Origin: an uncultured Candidatus Poseidoniales archaeon
GTDB taxonomy: Archaea > Thermoplasmatota > Poseidoniia > Poseidoniales > Thalassarchaeaceae
Length of the DNA: 35,978 nucleotides
Assembly: GCA_902573015.1 (NCBI GenBank)
Contig: CACGIE010000012.1
Coordinates: 1 to 35,978, forward strand
Direction: 5' to 3'
Below the pieces are notes generated by a model. It did not search any database, was not told the origin of the DNA, and saw only the letters and a list, made by a program, of their open reading frames with translations. How positions within the stretch are numbered: position 1 is the first letter of the stretch; each line of letters starts with the position of its first letter. This document shows positions 22,512-31,680 of the stretch, piece by piece. Position numbers and translations under genes: made by a program.

Positions 22512-23249
22512 ATGGGACGTAACGAACCCGAAATCAGAGTTCTGCTGGGTAGTGGTGGAATTTCAACCGCACCTAGGAGGAGAATGTACAGAGAATTGTC
22601 AAATGCCCACTTCTCGGGTTGCCAGGAGGTCCTTTTCATCCCTTATGCCTCTCATGACCATTCGCACTACTCCTCGAGAATGAGAGATCTACTGGGAGAG
22701 GGGGGTGCTAACCTGGTCGGGATTGAGACTAAGTCAGACCCCGTATCCGCCATCGAATCGGCCGAGGCTATTTACGTAGGAGGGGGGAACTCTTTCCTAC
22801 TAGTCAAGGAGCTTCATGACAGATGTTTGATCGAACCAATCAGGAAAATGGTTCACAATGGAGCACCATATATGGGTGTCAGCGCGGGGGCGAACGTTGC
22901 ATCTCCAACGATGATGACCACGAACGACATGCCGATTGCACATCCCGAGTCGTTCGACTCGCTCGGGGTGGTACCCTTCCAGATAAATCCGCACTACCAC
23001 CCTGGGAAGATAAGATTCATTGATGGTGGCGAGGTTGTTGAGCACTTCGGGGAGACTCGAGAACAGAGGATTTCAGAATTCCACAGGCAGTCCAATACTC
23101 CGGTTCTTGGGATGTGGGAGGGATCATTCGTGCACTGGAACGGCAAGATTGGGATGCTGACCGGGAGGGCCACAGCCTTCAGGAAGGGAGAAGAAAAGAT
23201 AGAGCTGTTTGACGGTTCTGAGTTCGACGAAACGCTGGTGGAGAGGTAG
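22512..23249 (+). CDS. Peptidase E (S51 family), complete copy
   Basis: A 245-residue peptidase of the dipeptidase E/cyanophycinase group. The nucleophile elbow is GVSAGANVA (Ser near residue 123). EAIYVGGGNSFLL precedes it, and PFQINPHYHPGK supplies the conserved histidine. The family cleaves aspartyl dipeptides or related substrates in the cytoplasm. The start is set at 22512 by the TATA box. The last 90 residues, from FQINPHYH on, are duplicated in a broken copy at 33409. The complete gene could therefore be a hybrid whose 3' end was brought in by insertion. Confidence 0.88.
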   Translation: MGRNEPEIRVLLGSGGISTAPRRRMYRELSNAHFSGCQEVLFIPYASHDHSHYSSRMRDLLGEGGANLVGIETKSDPVSAIESAEAIYVGGGNSFLLVKELHDRCLIEPIRKMVHNGAPYMGVSAGANVASPTMMTTNDMPIAHPESFDSLGVVPFQINPHYHPGKIRFIDGGEVVEHFGETREQRISEFHRQSNTPVLGMWEGSFVHWNGKIGMLTGRATAFRKGEEKIELFDGSEFDETLVER

Positions 23250-23279
23250 CTTAGACTCTCGAGGGAGATAGGCATCCTT

Positions 23280-24497
23280 TTGATTGATGGTCTAGAACGG
23301 CAGGCCATGAGTTGGGCTCTGTCATTCCCTCCGAGAAAGTGGCAGGAGACGGGTCTCTCAAAGTGGTCTGAAAACGGGCTACGAGGAATCTGTAAGGTTG
23401 TGACCGGCGGCGGAAAGACGTTCTTCGGTATGATGTGCATCCTCCGTCTACTCGAGGAGAAACCGGATTCCAGAGTGTTGATCATTGTCCCTACTCTGGC
23501 ATTGAGGGATCAATGGGTATTGGATATAGAGGAGGGCATCGGGGCTTCCTCGGACGAGATATACTCCCACGGCTCTGACAGGAAATTGCTAGACGGTCAT
23601 AGGATCGCGGTGATGGTGATTAACTCGGCTAGGAAGGAGGCGGAGAAGATTAGCTCAGAGGGCGAGTGGATGCTGATCGTCGATGAGTGCCACAGGGCCG
23701 CATCCGAGGAGAATCGAAAGTCCATGAGGGGCAATTGGATTGCCACGCTAGGCCTTTCTGCCACGCCTGAACGACAGTATGACGAGTGGTTCGAGGAGTT
23801 CCTAATTCCCAACCTAGGCTCGATAATTGCGGAATACGACTACGTTCAGGCCAAGAAGGACGGAGTGATTGTGGACTTCGAGCTGAGGAACTACAAAGTT
23901 CCACTCACAGAATCAGAAGAGTCCAGAATGACGGATCTCAGCAGGAAAATCGCTATCGAGAGAAGACGCCTCACCTCTCAGGGGCTCCAAACATCCGATC
24001 AACTGTTGAATCTACTGATGCAGAGGTCTAGGACCTCCCAAAAGGCAGAGAACAGAATCCCAATGGCAATTGCAATCTGTAGGGAGCACATCGGTAGAAG
24101 GATTCTAGTTTTCCACGAATACATAGAGCCTGCTGACCAGCTTGTCCGGATCCTAGACGAATACGGATTCAGAGTTGCCGCGTATCACTCCAAAGTTGGC
24201 GATCAACTAAGGCTCACTAACCTGAAGATGTACAGAGACGGCTTGATAGACGTCTTGGTGACTTGCAGAGCCCTGGACGAGGGACTGAACGTCCCCAACA
24301 CCGAGGTTGGAATGATCGTGTCTTCAACAAAATCAACTAGACAGAGGATACAGAGGATGGGGAGGATTTTGAGAACTGCAGAGAACAAGGATTTGGGAGT
24401 CATAATCTCACTATTCACATCTCACGAGCAGGAAAAAATGGTCGAGGAATCGACATTATTGGAAGAAGTATCAGAGGTAAAATGGTTCGGTGTCTGA
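23280..24497 (+). CDS. Superfamily 2 DNA helicase
   Basis: A 405-residue helicase from TTG at 23280; an in-frame ATG at 23307 is a good alternative. Motif I is VTGGGKT (about residue 41), motif II is VDECH (about 135), motif III is LSATPE, and motif VI is QRIQRMGR. RILVFHEYIEPADQL marks the second RecA-like domain. The compact form with DECH is like helicases of restriction and XPB-type systems. It overlaps the next gene by eight bases and starts a tightly packed set. The predicted role is DNA translocation or unwinding in a defence complex. Confidence 0.88.
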   Translation: MIDGLERQAMSWALSFPPRKWQETGLSKWSENGLRGICKVVTGGGKTFFGMMCILRLLEEKPDSRVLIIVPTLALRDQWVLDIEEGIGASSDEIYSHGSDRKLLDGHRIAVMVINSARKEAEKISSEGEWMLIVDECHRAASEENRKSMRGNWIATLGLSATPERQYDEWFEEFLIPNLGSIIAEYDYVQAKKDGVIVDFELRNYKVPLTESEESRMTDLSRKIAIERRRLTSQGLQTSDQLLNLLMQRSRTSQKAENRIPMAIAICREHIGRRILVFHEYIEPADQLVRILDEYGFRVAAYHSKVGDQLRLTNLKMYRDGLIDVLVTCRALDEGLNVPNTEVGMIVSSTKSTRQRIQRMGRILRTAENKDLGVIISLFTSHEQEKMVEESTLLEEVSEVKWFGV

Positions 24498-25341
24498 GAT
24501 GGTGAATGAATTTATTTGCAAGGGCGAGAAGTTTGAACCCACCAAGGTGGAGAGCGAATATCATTTGGAGAGGCTTATTCTAGAGAATGCAGACTCTCTT
24601 TTCCCTAATGCCTATATTTTTGACTTCAAAGTTAAGGCATACACTAGTTTGGGCCATGGAACCAAGCCTGATCTTTGCCTTGTCTCACATGACTGTACGA
24701 AATGGTGGATTATTGAGGTAGAGAGATCGAAAAATAACTCCTACGCTAGAACAATACAAAAGCAGGTCTCAAGGCAACAAGATGCGAATTGGCACGCCGT
24801 CACAGATCAAGTAATCTCGGAACTAATAGTGTTGGGAGCCTCAGCGGATCTCGCGGAAAACGTCAAATCTGCAGATCCAGATTTTATCCTACTCTATGAT
24901 GAGGAGGATGAGAACATCTCAGACATTGCTAAAGAACACGGCTTCAAGAGGATTATTCTCAGGCCGTATCTAAGCAATAAGGGGAATTACGCTTTAGTAC
25001 CAATTTTGCAGGAGGTTTGTCCGTTGCCATCAGAAATCAATACACTCAGAGTAAACCCCAAACTAACGAAGGTCGTCGCAGGGAAGCTATGGGTGCCTAT
25101 CCCGTCCAAAACGGAAAAAAGAATTGGCAATAGAAAGATAGTAGTAAACATCGATAACCAGAACTCATTCGTCCATATCAATCCCAAAGGTATTATCCAA
25201 GTTCCAATGTCTACGGACGATGATAGCGAATCTCATCGTGTATTTTATAGGGAGTTGAACTGCACTTTCGACATAGACGAGGACCCCGAAAACGTGATTC
25301 TTAGTTTTAGAGAAGAGAGGATGTGGAATTTTGACGACTGA
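24490..25341 (+). CDS. Probable PD-(D/E)xK nuclease
   Basis: A 283-residue protein (GTG at 24490, or ATG at 24499). Residues near 57-80 read GTKPDLCLVSHDCTKWWIIEVERSK. This gives the Asp, then Glu-x-Glu at the end of a hydrophobic strand, that typify the PD-(D/E)xK fold; HLERLILENADSLFP upstream would be the first helix. Later parts are beta-rich. Setting between helicase and MORC ATPase suggests the cutting subunit of a restriction-like system. The gene is more AT-rich than the ubiquitin-like module. Confidence 0.65.
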   Translation: MSEMVNEFICKGEKFEPTKVESEYHLERLILENADSLFPNAYIFDFKVKAYTSLGHGTKPDLCLVSHDCTKWWIIEVERSKNNSYARTIQKQVSRQQDANWHAVTDQVISELIVLGASADLAENVKSADPDFILLYDEEDENISDIAKEHGFKRIILRPYLSNKGNYALVPILQEVCPLPSEINTLRVNPKLTKVVAGKLWVPIPSKTEKRIGNRKIVVNIDNQNSFVHINPKGIIQVPMSTDDDSESHRVFYRELNCTFDIDEDPENVILSFREERMWNFDD

Positions 25342-26902
25342 TGAAGTTGATGCAACACCGAATTTAGGCGAAGTTTTGGATATGATGGAGGGTTACTCGT
25401 ATGATCTCTGGGACGCAGTATTCGAGCTAGTGGACAACAGCTTTGACTCATATACAAAACATGGTAGGAAGCTCTCTAGAGCCGGCATAAAGAAATGGGA
25501 AATCAATATCACTCTTGACAACAAGAAGAGAACCTTCGTCATCTCGGATAACGCCTATGGCATGGACAGAGAGGAATTGGGAAAGGCCCTTCTACTCGCC
25601 AAGGCCAACAAGGCCGAGGGTATCATCGGAAAATATGGCATGGGTATGAAAACAGCATCCTCGTGGTTGGGGAAAGTCTGGACAGTCAGAACCAAAAAGC
25701 TCGGATCGGGAACCGAACTAACCGCTACTGTCGATATTCCAAATTTGATGAAGACGGGAAGCAACTCAATTCCAATTAAGCAAAAGCCAGTAATGGACAA
25801 AAACACTTCTTACACAATCATAGAAATCAAGAATGGTCCGAGGCCATACCATCACAAAACTCAGACAAAGGCCAAACAAAAGCTGGAGATGTGCTACCAG
25901 AAATACCTCAGTAACGATAAGCTTACCATCAACTGGAAGGGGGAGAAGCTAGAATACAAAGAACCCGAGGTACTAGTCAGTAAAAACACCCTAATCGACG
26001 AGAAAACGGGAAAAAAATCCACCAAGACTATCAAGTACGATTTCAAGATCAAAAAGTTCGAAATCAATGGTAGCAGCGTTTCAGGAAGATATGGGATCTA
26101 CCAACCCTCCGGGCAAAGAGGGGAGGGCAGCCAAGTCAAACATGCAGGATTGACAATGTTCTACAACAACAGGGTCATACTAGACAGATCCAGAGACAAG
26201 TGGATGGAGAGAATCTTTGGAAAGGGGGCAGGGGATCTAGCCAGGCAAAGGGTTTTCCTGAAGATAGACGTACAATTAACCCCTAATGCTCTGAAAACTG
26301 ATTTCCTATGGAAAGAGTACACCATTGAAAAGCTTGAAAAAGCGATAATCGAACAAACTGACAAGTTCATAATAGAATGTAGGAAGATAGCAACTAAGAC
26401 AAGGGTGTACAGAGGAGAACTATCAGAAGCCGAGAAAAAGCTCTCGGATGACGAAATAAAGAGGAGGCTAGAATCTTCAGACGTAGCCAATGCATTAGTT
26501 AGTGCCCAGATGGAAGCCGAATCTGGAACTCCAGAACCCTCTAAAGAGGAAATAGAGGCTTTGAAGAAGGCTTCAGAAGGAGCTACTCCGCTAAAAGTAT
26601 CAGTTGCAGGCGGAAGGCCAGATATAGAAGCGGTCCTTGGAGATCTGCACAAGGCCGAGCCATTCCTCACATCCGTTTCAGAACCAAAGAAAATCAGCGT
26701 TTTTATCAACCCAAAACATCCTTTCTACACGCAGAAGATTGGACCAGATCCAGAATTATACCAGCTCTACCTGGATTTCTGCATGGGGCTTTCTTTGGCT
26801 AAGTGGACCTCTGATAAGCAGGATTCGGATGTCACCCCTTCAACTTTCATAGGAGTGCTCGACAAACATCTCAGAGGATTCGGAGATGCCAAAAAAGAGT
26901 GA
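25331..26902 (+). CDS. MORC-type GHKL ATPase
   Basis: A 523-residue protein from TTG at 25331, overlapping the previous gene by 11 bases. GHKL motifs are clear: ELVDNSFD (N box, about 32-39), ISDNAYGMD (about 71-79) and GKYGMGMKTAS (about 99-109). A second S5-like domain follows with an invariant-type lysine region. The C-terminal half is charged. Prokaryotic MORC ATPases are known from restriction-modification-like operons and act as ATP-driven clamps on DNA. Its neighbours (helicase, nuclease, methyltransferase) fit that setting. No ATG is available before residue 18, and that residue already lies in the domain's first helix, so TTG is probable. Confidence 0.88.
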   Translation: MTTDEVDATPNLGEVLDMMEGYSYDLWDAVFELVDNSFDSYTKHGRKLSRAGIKKWEINITLDNKKRTFVISDNAYGMDREELGKALLLAKANKAEGIIGKYGMGMKTASSWLGKVWTVRTKKLGSGTELTATVDIPNLMKTGSNSIPIKQKPVMDKNTSYTIIEIKNGPRPYHHKTQTKAKQKLEMCYQKYLSNDKLTINWKGEKLEYKEPEVLVSKNTLIDEKTGKKSTKTIKYDFKIKKFEINGSSVSGRYGIYQPSGQRGEGSQVKHAGLTMFYNNRVILDRSRDKWMERIFGKGAGDLARQRVFLKIDVQLTPNALKTDFLWKEYTIEKLEKAIIEQTDKFIIECRKIATKTRVYRGELSEAEKKLSDDEIKRRLESSDVANALVSAQMEAESGTPEPSKEEIEALKKASEGATPLKVSVAGGRPDIEAVLGDLHKAEPFLTSVSEPKKISVFINPKHPFYTQKIGPDPELYQLYLDFCMGLSLAKWTSDKQDSDVTPSTFIGVLDKHLRGFGDAKKE

Positions 26903-26979
26903 ACTAGATCGCTAATGATTGAAAACTCCAGTGGAAATAATGGAGTAAGATATAGATCTACTCCGGAGGAGCATTAGAA
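26903..26979 (+). promoter_or_regulatory. Intergenic region with hairpin and Shine-Dalgarno before DGQHR gene
   Basis: ACTCCA (26925-26930) pairs with TGGAGT (26941-26946) around a ten-base loop. It is followed by CCGGAGGAG, a strong ribosome-binding sequence about ten bases before the ATG. The hairpin may separate expression of the ATPase from the next gene. Confidence 0.4.
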
Positions 26980-28974
26980 ATGCGCTTTACCCCAAGAGAA
27001 AGAGCAATCGCATTTTCTAACGATCTAAAGAAGTGCTTCTCCGAATGGATGGAAGAATGGGATGAGTTCATAGATCTGAAAATCGAGACTGAGGACATTT
27101 CGATAGTTCTGGAGCAAGGAGACGATGACGAGCTAACGGATGAGGAAGTCAGTAACCTGGTTGATGTAACTACGGAGCTAATGAAGTGGTGCGAGGACCT
27201 TGATCTGAACAACCCGGGTAGGGCCGCATCGAAGAACAAGCTCTCCGGATTCCTAGGGGGAATAGGCAATCGAAGATGGGAAATTTACCAGCCCGGTGCA
27301 GGAAAAAATGCGGACAAAGCACTCAATCTGAGACCCATTGGAGATGGAGAGATAAGATTCGACGTACATCAGGACGGTGATCTGGATTATGTAAAGCTCT
27401 CACAGCTCGACAGGGAGGAATTGGCATGGTCGCTGTTCAAGATAGAGATCGATAACCAACCATCAGTTTTCGTGGGGTCAATACCAGCATGGGAGCTTGA
27501 ACTGGTGAGCTCTGTCCCCTCACTGGAATCAGAAATCTCGCGATACGAGTCTGCGAGGAGGATATTGGACAAACAGCGGGCTGTCGATCGCTGGCAGCGC
27601 CAGATAGTGAAGAAAAATAGGGAGAGCATAGCACTATTTTTTGATGACGAAGAGACATTCTTTGCCAATCCTGTTATACTTCACGATTCAGGCTCAGATT
27701 ACATAGAATACGAAACTAATGATAGTGGAGTTACTGAAATCAGTGTGAAGCTAGGATTTTTCAATGACAAGAAAAGCATTAGATTGGTCGATGATGTGGC
27801 AACGGACTCTAGGCCGATGACCATTATTGACGGCCAACATCGGATCAGAGGTGCTTCTCTAGCTCCAAATAAATATAATCAGAGGCTGATGTTGGTGGTC
27901 CTGCCTCCAGAGATCTCAGAGGCCACTGCAGGAAAGATATTCGCTGAGATTAACACCCTCAGTCAGCCCTTGAAGGACAAGCACAACATGTTCCTTGCTC
28001 ATCGTTTCCAAGTCTCCTCGCCAAACCCTAAGTTCACCTTCGCACCCTTCGATGCGGAGAATGGACGGACTTTCAGAGATCGTGCAAACAAGATGTCTTA
28101 CGAATTCGCGGCGAAGCTATCAATCAGCGAAGACTGCCCATTCCTCAAGAATAGAATACGCTTCTTAGATCAGAACAAGACAGCGGGCCGAATATTAGAT
28201 ATCGAGAAGTGGGTAGAATTCACCTATGGATGGTTCCAGAACTACCCATACACAGAGGTTTCCCAATTCGAAGAAGACCAGATCATGGATGAGCTATGCA
28301 ACTATTTCCAGGCATGGTATGAAATCATCGGAGAGGAAGAGTGGTCTGGAGACGCAGGCTGTCTGTTCAGAACCGGGACACAGTTCCGTGTGATTCTGAA
28401 GAGATTCGAACAGATCCATCAGAGGGCGAAAACGGAAGAGGGCAAGACAATTTCAACCTCTAGATTCAAGGATGCCCTTTCTCCATTGGCGAACATCCCA
28501 TTCACCGACCCAGAAATATTCGATGCGTACGATGACTCAGGCGAGAAGCCATGGAAGCTCCTAGATGCATGGGTCTATGACGCGCTAGAAGCCAGATCAG
28601 CCGCCACTGAGGATCAGATCAAAGACACGGAGCTACGTGGAGTTGTGGGAGCTGGGATAATCTCCCATCCAATCTCAAAAGAGAAGCACCAAGTCGACAT
28701 CCCATCCACGGGAATGTACCCTTCACCCGGTACCAAGGGTACGAAGTACATCAAAGCACACCGGCCGAAGAACTGCGGGTACACGTGCAACATAAGAGTT
28801 GGATTCGAGGACCAGCTTTTCAACAGAGTCTCCCACGCCTCAAAGATGATCACGGTCAAGGAAAACATCCCCATTAGGAGTACTAAAGACATAGAAAATA
28901 TAAGATCGGGCCTGTACATTGAACTCGAGTGGGAAACCATAGCAGGAAAGGTCGTGAACAGGATAGATTTCTAA
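26980..28974 (+). CDS. DGQHR-domain protein (DndB-like)
   Basis: A 664-residue protein with IIDGQHRIRGASLA near residues 282-295, the hallmark of the DGQHR group that includes DndB and ParB-related proteins. LPPEISEATAGKIFAEINTLSQPLKDKH just after it also follows that group. About 200 acidic N-terminal residues and 250 C-terminal residues are unassigned. Members are found with DNA phosphorothioation and other defence islands, often as regulators or as possible nucleotide-binding enzymes. Here it sits in a set with MORC ATPase and methyltransferase. The exact role is not known. Confidence 0.82.
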   Translation: MRFTPRERAIAFSNDLKKCFSEWMEEWDEFIDLKIETEDISIVLEQGDDDELTDEEVSNLVDVTTELMKWCEDLDLNNPGRAASKNKLSGFLGGIGNRRWEIYQPGAGKNADKALNLRPIGDGEIRFDVHQDGDLDYVKLSQLDREELAWSLFKIEIDNQPSVFVGSIPAWELELVSSVPSLESEISRYESARRILDKQRAVDRWQRQIVKKNRESIALFFDDEETFFANPVILHDSGSDYIEYETNDSGVTEISVKLGFFNDKKSIRLVDDVATDSRPMTIIDGQHRIRGASLAPNKYNQRLMLVVLPPEISEATAGKIFAEINTLSQPLKDKHNMFLAHRFQVSSPNPKFTFAPFDAENGRTFRDRANKMSYEFAAKLSISEDCPFLKNRIRFLDQNKTAGRILDIEKWVEFTYGWFQNYPYTEVSQFEEDQIMDELCNYFQAWYEIIGEEEWSGDAGCLFRTGTQFRVILKRFEQIHQRAKTEEGKTISTSRFKDALSPLANIPFTDPEIFDAYDDSGEKPWKLLDAWVYDALEARSAATEDQIKDTELRGVVGAGIISHPISKEKHQVDIPSTGMYPSPGTKGTKYIKAHRPKNCGYTCNIRVGFEDQLFNRVSHASKMITVKENIPIRSTKDIENIRSGLYIELEWETIAGKVVNRIDF

Positions 28975-29010
28975 TAAATCGACGATTTCATAATAACGAA
29001 CGAATTGTAA

Positions 29011-29020
29011 CTATAAAATA
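29011..29020 (+). promoter_or_regulatory. TATA box for the GIY-YIG/SAP gene
   Basis: CTATAAAATA is centred about 26 bases before the ATG at 29042 with no Shine-Dalgarno sequence, a typical leaderless archaeal promoter. Confidence 0.6.
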
Positions 29021-29041
29021 TCACAACTTCACACAGCAATC

Positions 29042-29674
29042 ATGGGATTCACCGCCTTCCAGAAACACTGTACTGAATGCCAGGATGGCGAGCCGTGTGG
29101 AAAGATGCACGTCTACGCATTGTGCCTGGACGTATCGATAGCGGATCAAGAGTGGTTCAAGCAGGTCAACCCCAACTACAGGCCAGGAGCTGAGTGCTTC
29201 TACGTAGGCCGGACGGAGAGGCATCTGCCGAAGTGCAGAGCCAGTGCCCACCAGCACTGTAAGCCCGGGAGTTGGAAGGGGAAGGAGTACTTGTGCTATT
29301 GTAGCGGGGAGGGCGAGGGGATTTCTTGCGGTATTGGCAGCAGAGGAAGCTCCAAGGTCGACCGCTTCAACACATTCCTATTGCGTAAGAAGCTCTTCCG
29401 GAAGGAGAACCCCCAGGAGGATCGAGATTCGAACAAGAGAGCAGAGCAAGATCTCGCAGATAATCTTCGGAAGCAGGGATTCGGGGTCTGGGCAGGACAT
29501 CTGGACACAAATGCCGGGAGCCTACTCGACAACCCTGCCACACCTCCAGATCCATCCGACGAACTCACAAAGTATCAGTCCATGTCCATGGCAAAAATCA
29601 AACAGCTACTGAAGGAACAAGGTAAGCCTATATCCGGATCGAAGCCCGAATTAATCTCTAGGCTGCTATCGTGA
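29042..29674 (+). CDS. GIY-YIG-like nuclease with C-terminal SAP domain
   Basis: A 210-residue protein. MHVYALCLDV (about residues 23-32) and CFYVGRTERHLPKCRASAHQ (about 56-75) resemble the VY...YVG-x-T...R...H layout of GIY-YIG domains. Nearby cysteines (CTECQDGEPCG, CYCSGEGEGISCG) may bind zinc. Residues 178-210, with MAKIKQLLKEQGKPISGSKPEL, form a SAP DNA-binding motif. It is plausibly a DNA nuclease or nickase of the cluster. Catalytic residues are not all assignable by eye. Confidence 0.65.
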   Translation: MGFTAFQKHCTECQDGEPCGKMHVYALCLDVSIADQEWFKQVNPNYRPGAECFYVGRTERHLPKCRASAHQHCKPGSWKGKEYLCYCSGEGEGISCGIGSRGSSKVDRFNTFLLRKKLFRKENPQEDRDSNKRAEQDLADNLRKQGFGVWAGHLDTNAGSLLDNPATPPDPSDELTKYQSMSMAKIKQLLKEQGKPISGSKPELISRLLS

Positions 29675-29731
29675 TCAGAGAGTCCCATATCGACCAGTCA
29701 TGTTAAAGAAATGTCATTTTTTCCACGGAGC

Positions 29732-29740
29732 TTAATAAAC
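29732..29740 (+). promoter_or_regulatory. TATA box for the DNA methyltransferase gene
   Basis: TTAATAAAC lies centred about 27 bases before the ATG at 29762, supporting that ATG as a leaderless start over the upstream one at 29711. Confidence 0.5.
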
Positions 29741-29761
29741 CCTGATTCCTGTGAAAGAGCA

Positions 29762-31609
29762 ATGCCCTCCCAGATTGAGAGAAGTAAATCTCGTAAGACA
29801 CTGGCAAGGATTTCCGGAAATGCAGTATTGAAAACAATTGCAAGGTTACGTCATGACAGTGAAAAATCCCTCTCAATTTTGTATGAAATGGTTTGTAGGG
29901 AATTAATCAGGAGACTGATAGAGTCGTACACATCCTCTCCGATTACAAATGAAACTATCCGAACAAACCCCGATCTGGTTTTCCTGATGCCGACAGTCGA
30001 TCTAGAGGATGGAATTAGAAATGCTCCAGAGTTCGATGAACCAGTCTCATTCATGATAGAAAACTCCGGTGCTTTCTCTCCAGAGGATCTTGGAGGTATT
30101 TCTGAGCTATTCAGCGGACATAGTGCAATATTAACAGATTCAGGCGTGGAATTCGTCAATGATATTTCAAGGAGGGGGGCAGGGCGGATTTACACGCCTT
30201 TCGACGTCACTCTACACATGTGCGAAGGGACAATACCCGACATAGTGAGTAATTGTCACTCCTTCGATTGTTTTCTCAGACTTCGGATTATAGATCCTGC
30301 CTGTGGTTCAGGTGCATTCCTGGCTCAAGCTTCTCGAATTCTGATTCGTGAGGCTATATGTAGATGGCCCGAAAGAGAGGATGAGATAACCAAACATGTA
30401 TTTTCAGCGATCCTGCATGGAATAGATTTGGATGGATTTGCAGTTAACCTATGCAAACTCGTTCTTTGGATGGAAGCAGGCTCTCCTGAGGACTCCATCG
30501 GATTCCGCCTCGCAGAATTCGACTCTCTCTCCAAGGGGGCAGATCCCTCCTTTTCTGATTGGAGTAAGTACACGGGATTGGAATTAATAGAAGGCTACGA
30601 TTTGTGGATTGGAAACCCCCCCTATGTTAGAGTAAAACCATCCGAGTATGATGGTTTTGTGTATTCCGATGCTAGGAACCTGTACGCCCTTTTCTGTGAA
30701 TTAGGTATTTCCCTAACCAAGAAAAACGGAACATTCTCGATGATCTTACCCCAGGGGGTTGTGGTTTCCAGAGATGCGGACAGGCTGAGGTCTTTCCTAC
30801 TAGGAATCAGGGGGTCGAAGACATTCCAGGTTTTCGATAGTGTACCAGACTTCCTATTCGATCAGGGCAAGATTGAGAGTAATAGCAACACCAATATCAA
30901 TCAGAGGACGACCATTGTCACCGTACAAAAGGGTCGAGAGGAGGAAATCCTGACTTCCCCACTGATTCGTTGGAGGAGAAGCGAGGAGAGAAACTACCTA
31001 TTCAGGAATCTGAGAAATTCGCCTATAACCAAAGAGGACAGGGTCCACGGCAAAATACCCATGTTGGGATCTGATGCTGAAGTGGCCCTATTCAGGGATT
31101 TGGTTCGGAGAGGGCCGAAGATAGGGGAAAGGATAGGCAAGGGGACAAAATCCCTTTACATGACCAAGGCAGTTCGCTACTTCATAACCGCACTACCCAA
31201 GTCATTGGGACGGGCAAACTCGATTGAACTAATAATCCCAGAGGAAGACTTCCATTCCATTCATGTGATCCTGAACAGTAATGTGTTCTACTGGTGGTGG
31301 AGGGTCATTGGAAACGGATTCCAGTTGGAAAGGGGGGACATCGACTGTTTCCCAATGATCCCAATAGATCCCCAGCGAGCGTCGCTGCTCAGCCGAAGAC
31401 TGTCGAAAGCCGAGGATTCCTGCAGAGTCATAAAGAGAAACGCTGGTAAGGACATTCCAAATGTTAATTACAACTATTCAATGGACCTAATTTTAGAGAT
31501 CGATAGCGAGATACTTTCATCTTTCTCAGATCTGGACTTTGATTTCATTCTCAAGTCAAAATCAAACTCATTGTTTGGGAAAATGGACGGTTTGGTGGGT
31601 TATTCTTAG
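29762..31609 (+). CDS. Adenine-type DNA methyltransferase (Eco57I/TaqI-like)
   Basis: A 615-residue protein from the ATG at 29762; an ATG 17 codons upstream is also in frame. The S-adenosylmethionine motif is DPACGSGAFLAQA (near residue 178). The catalytic motif is NPPYVRV (near 285), typical of N6-adenine methyltransferases. HGIDLDGFAVNLCKLVLWM lies between them. The C-terminal third, with AVRYFITALPKS and NSNVFYWWWR, resembles the target-recognition part of Eco57I/TaqI enzymes. It would mark host DNA so that the neighbouring nuclease system spares it. A fused nuclease domain is not seen. Confidence 0.9.
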   Translation: MPSQIERSKSRKTLARISGNAVLKTIARLRHDSEKSLSILYEMVCRELIRRLIESYTSSPITNETIRTNPDLVFLMPTVDLEDGIRNAPEFDEPVSFMIENSGAFSPEDLGGISELFSGHSAILTDSGVEFVNDISRRGAGRIYTPFDVTLHMCEGTIPDIVSNCHSFDCFLRLRIIDPACGSGAFLAQASRILIREAICRWPEREDEITKHVFSAILHGIDLDGFAVNLCKLVLWMEAGSPEDSIGFRLAEFDSLSKGADPSFSDWSKYTGLELIEGYDLWIGNPPYVRVKPSEYDGFVYSDARNLYALFCELGISLTKKNGTFSMILPQGVVVSRDADRLRSFLLGIRGSKTFQVFDSVPDFLFDQGKIESNSNTNINQRTTIVTVQKGREEEILTSPLIRWRRSEERNYLFRNLRNSPITKEDRVHGKIPMLGSDAEVALFRDLVRRGPKIGERIGKGTKSLYMTKAVRYFITALPKSLGRANSIELIIPEEDFHSIHVILNSNVFYWWWRVIGNGFQLERGDIDCFPMIPIDPQRASLLSRRLSKAEDSCRVIKRNAGKDIPNVNYNYSMDLILEIDSEILSSFSDLDFDFILKSKSNSLFGKMDGLVGYS

Positions 31610-31680
31610 GTGCACTTCCATGAAAATGAAAGATCTCAATTTTCAATCCGATTTCTCAAATCTCTAGAATAACGATATTC

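Noticed and set aside
24503-24516. Near match CCCTTGCAA on the minus strand
   Set aside because: Two mismatches, no G at the sixth base and no minus-strand gene downstream.
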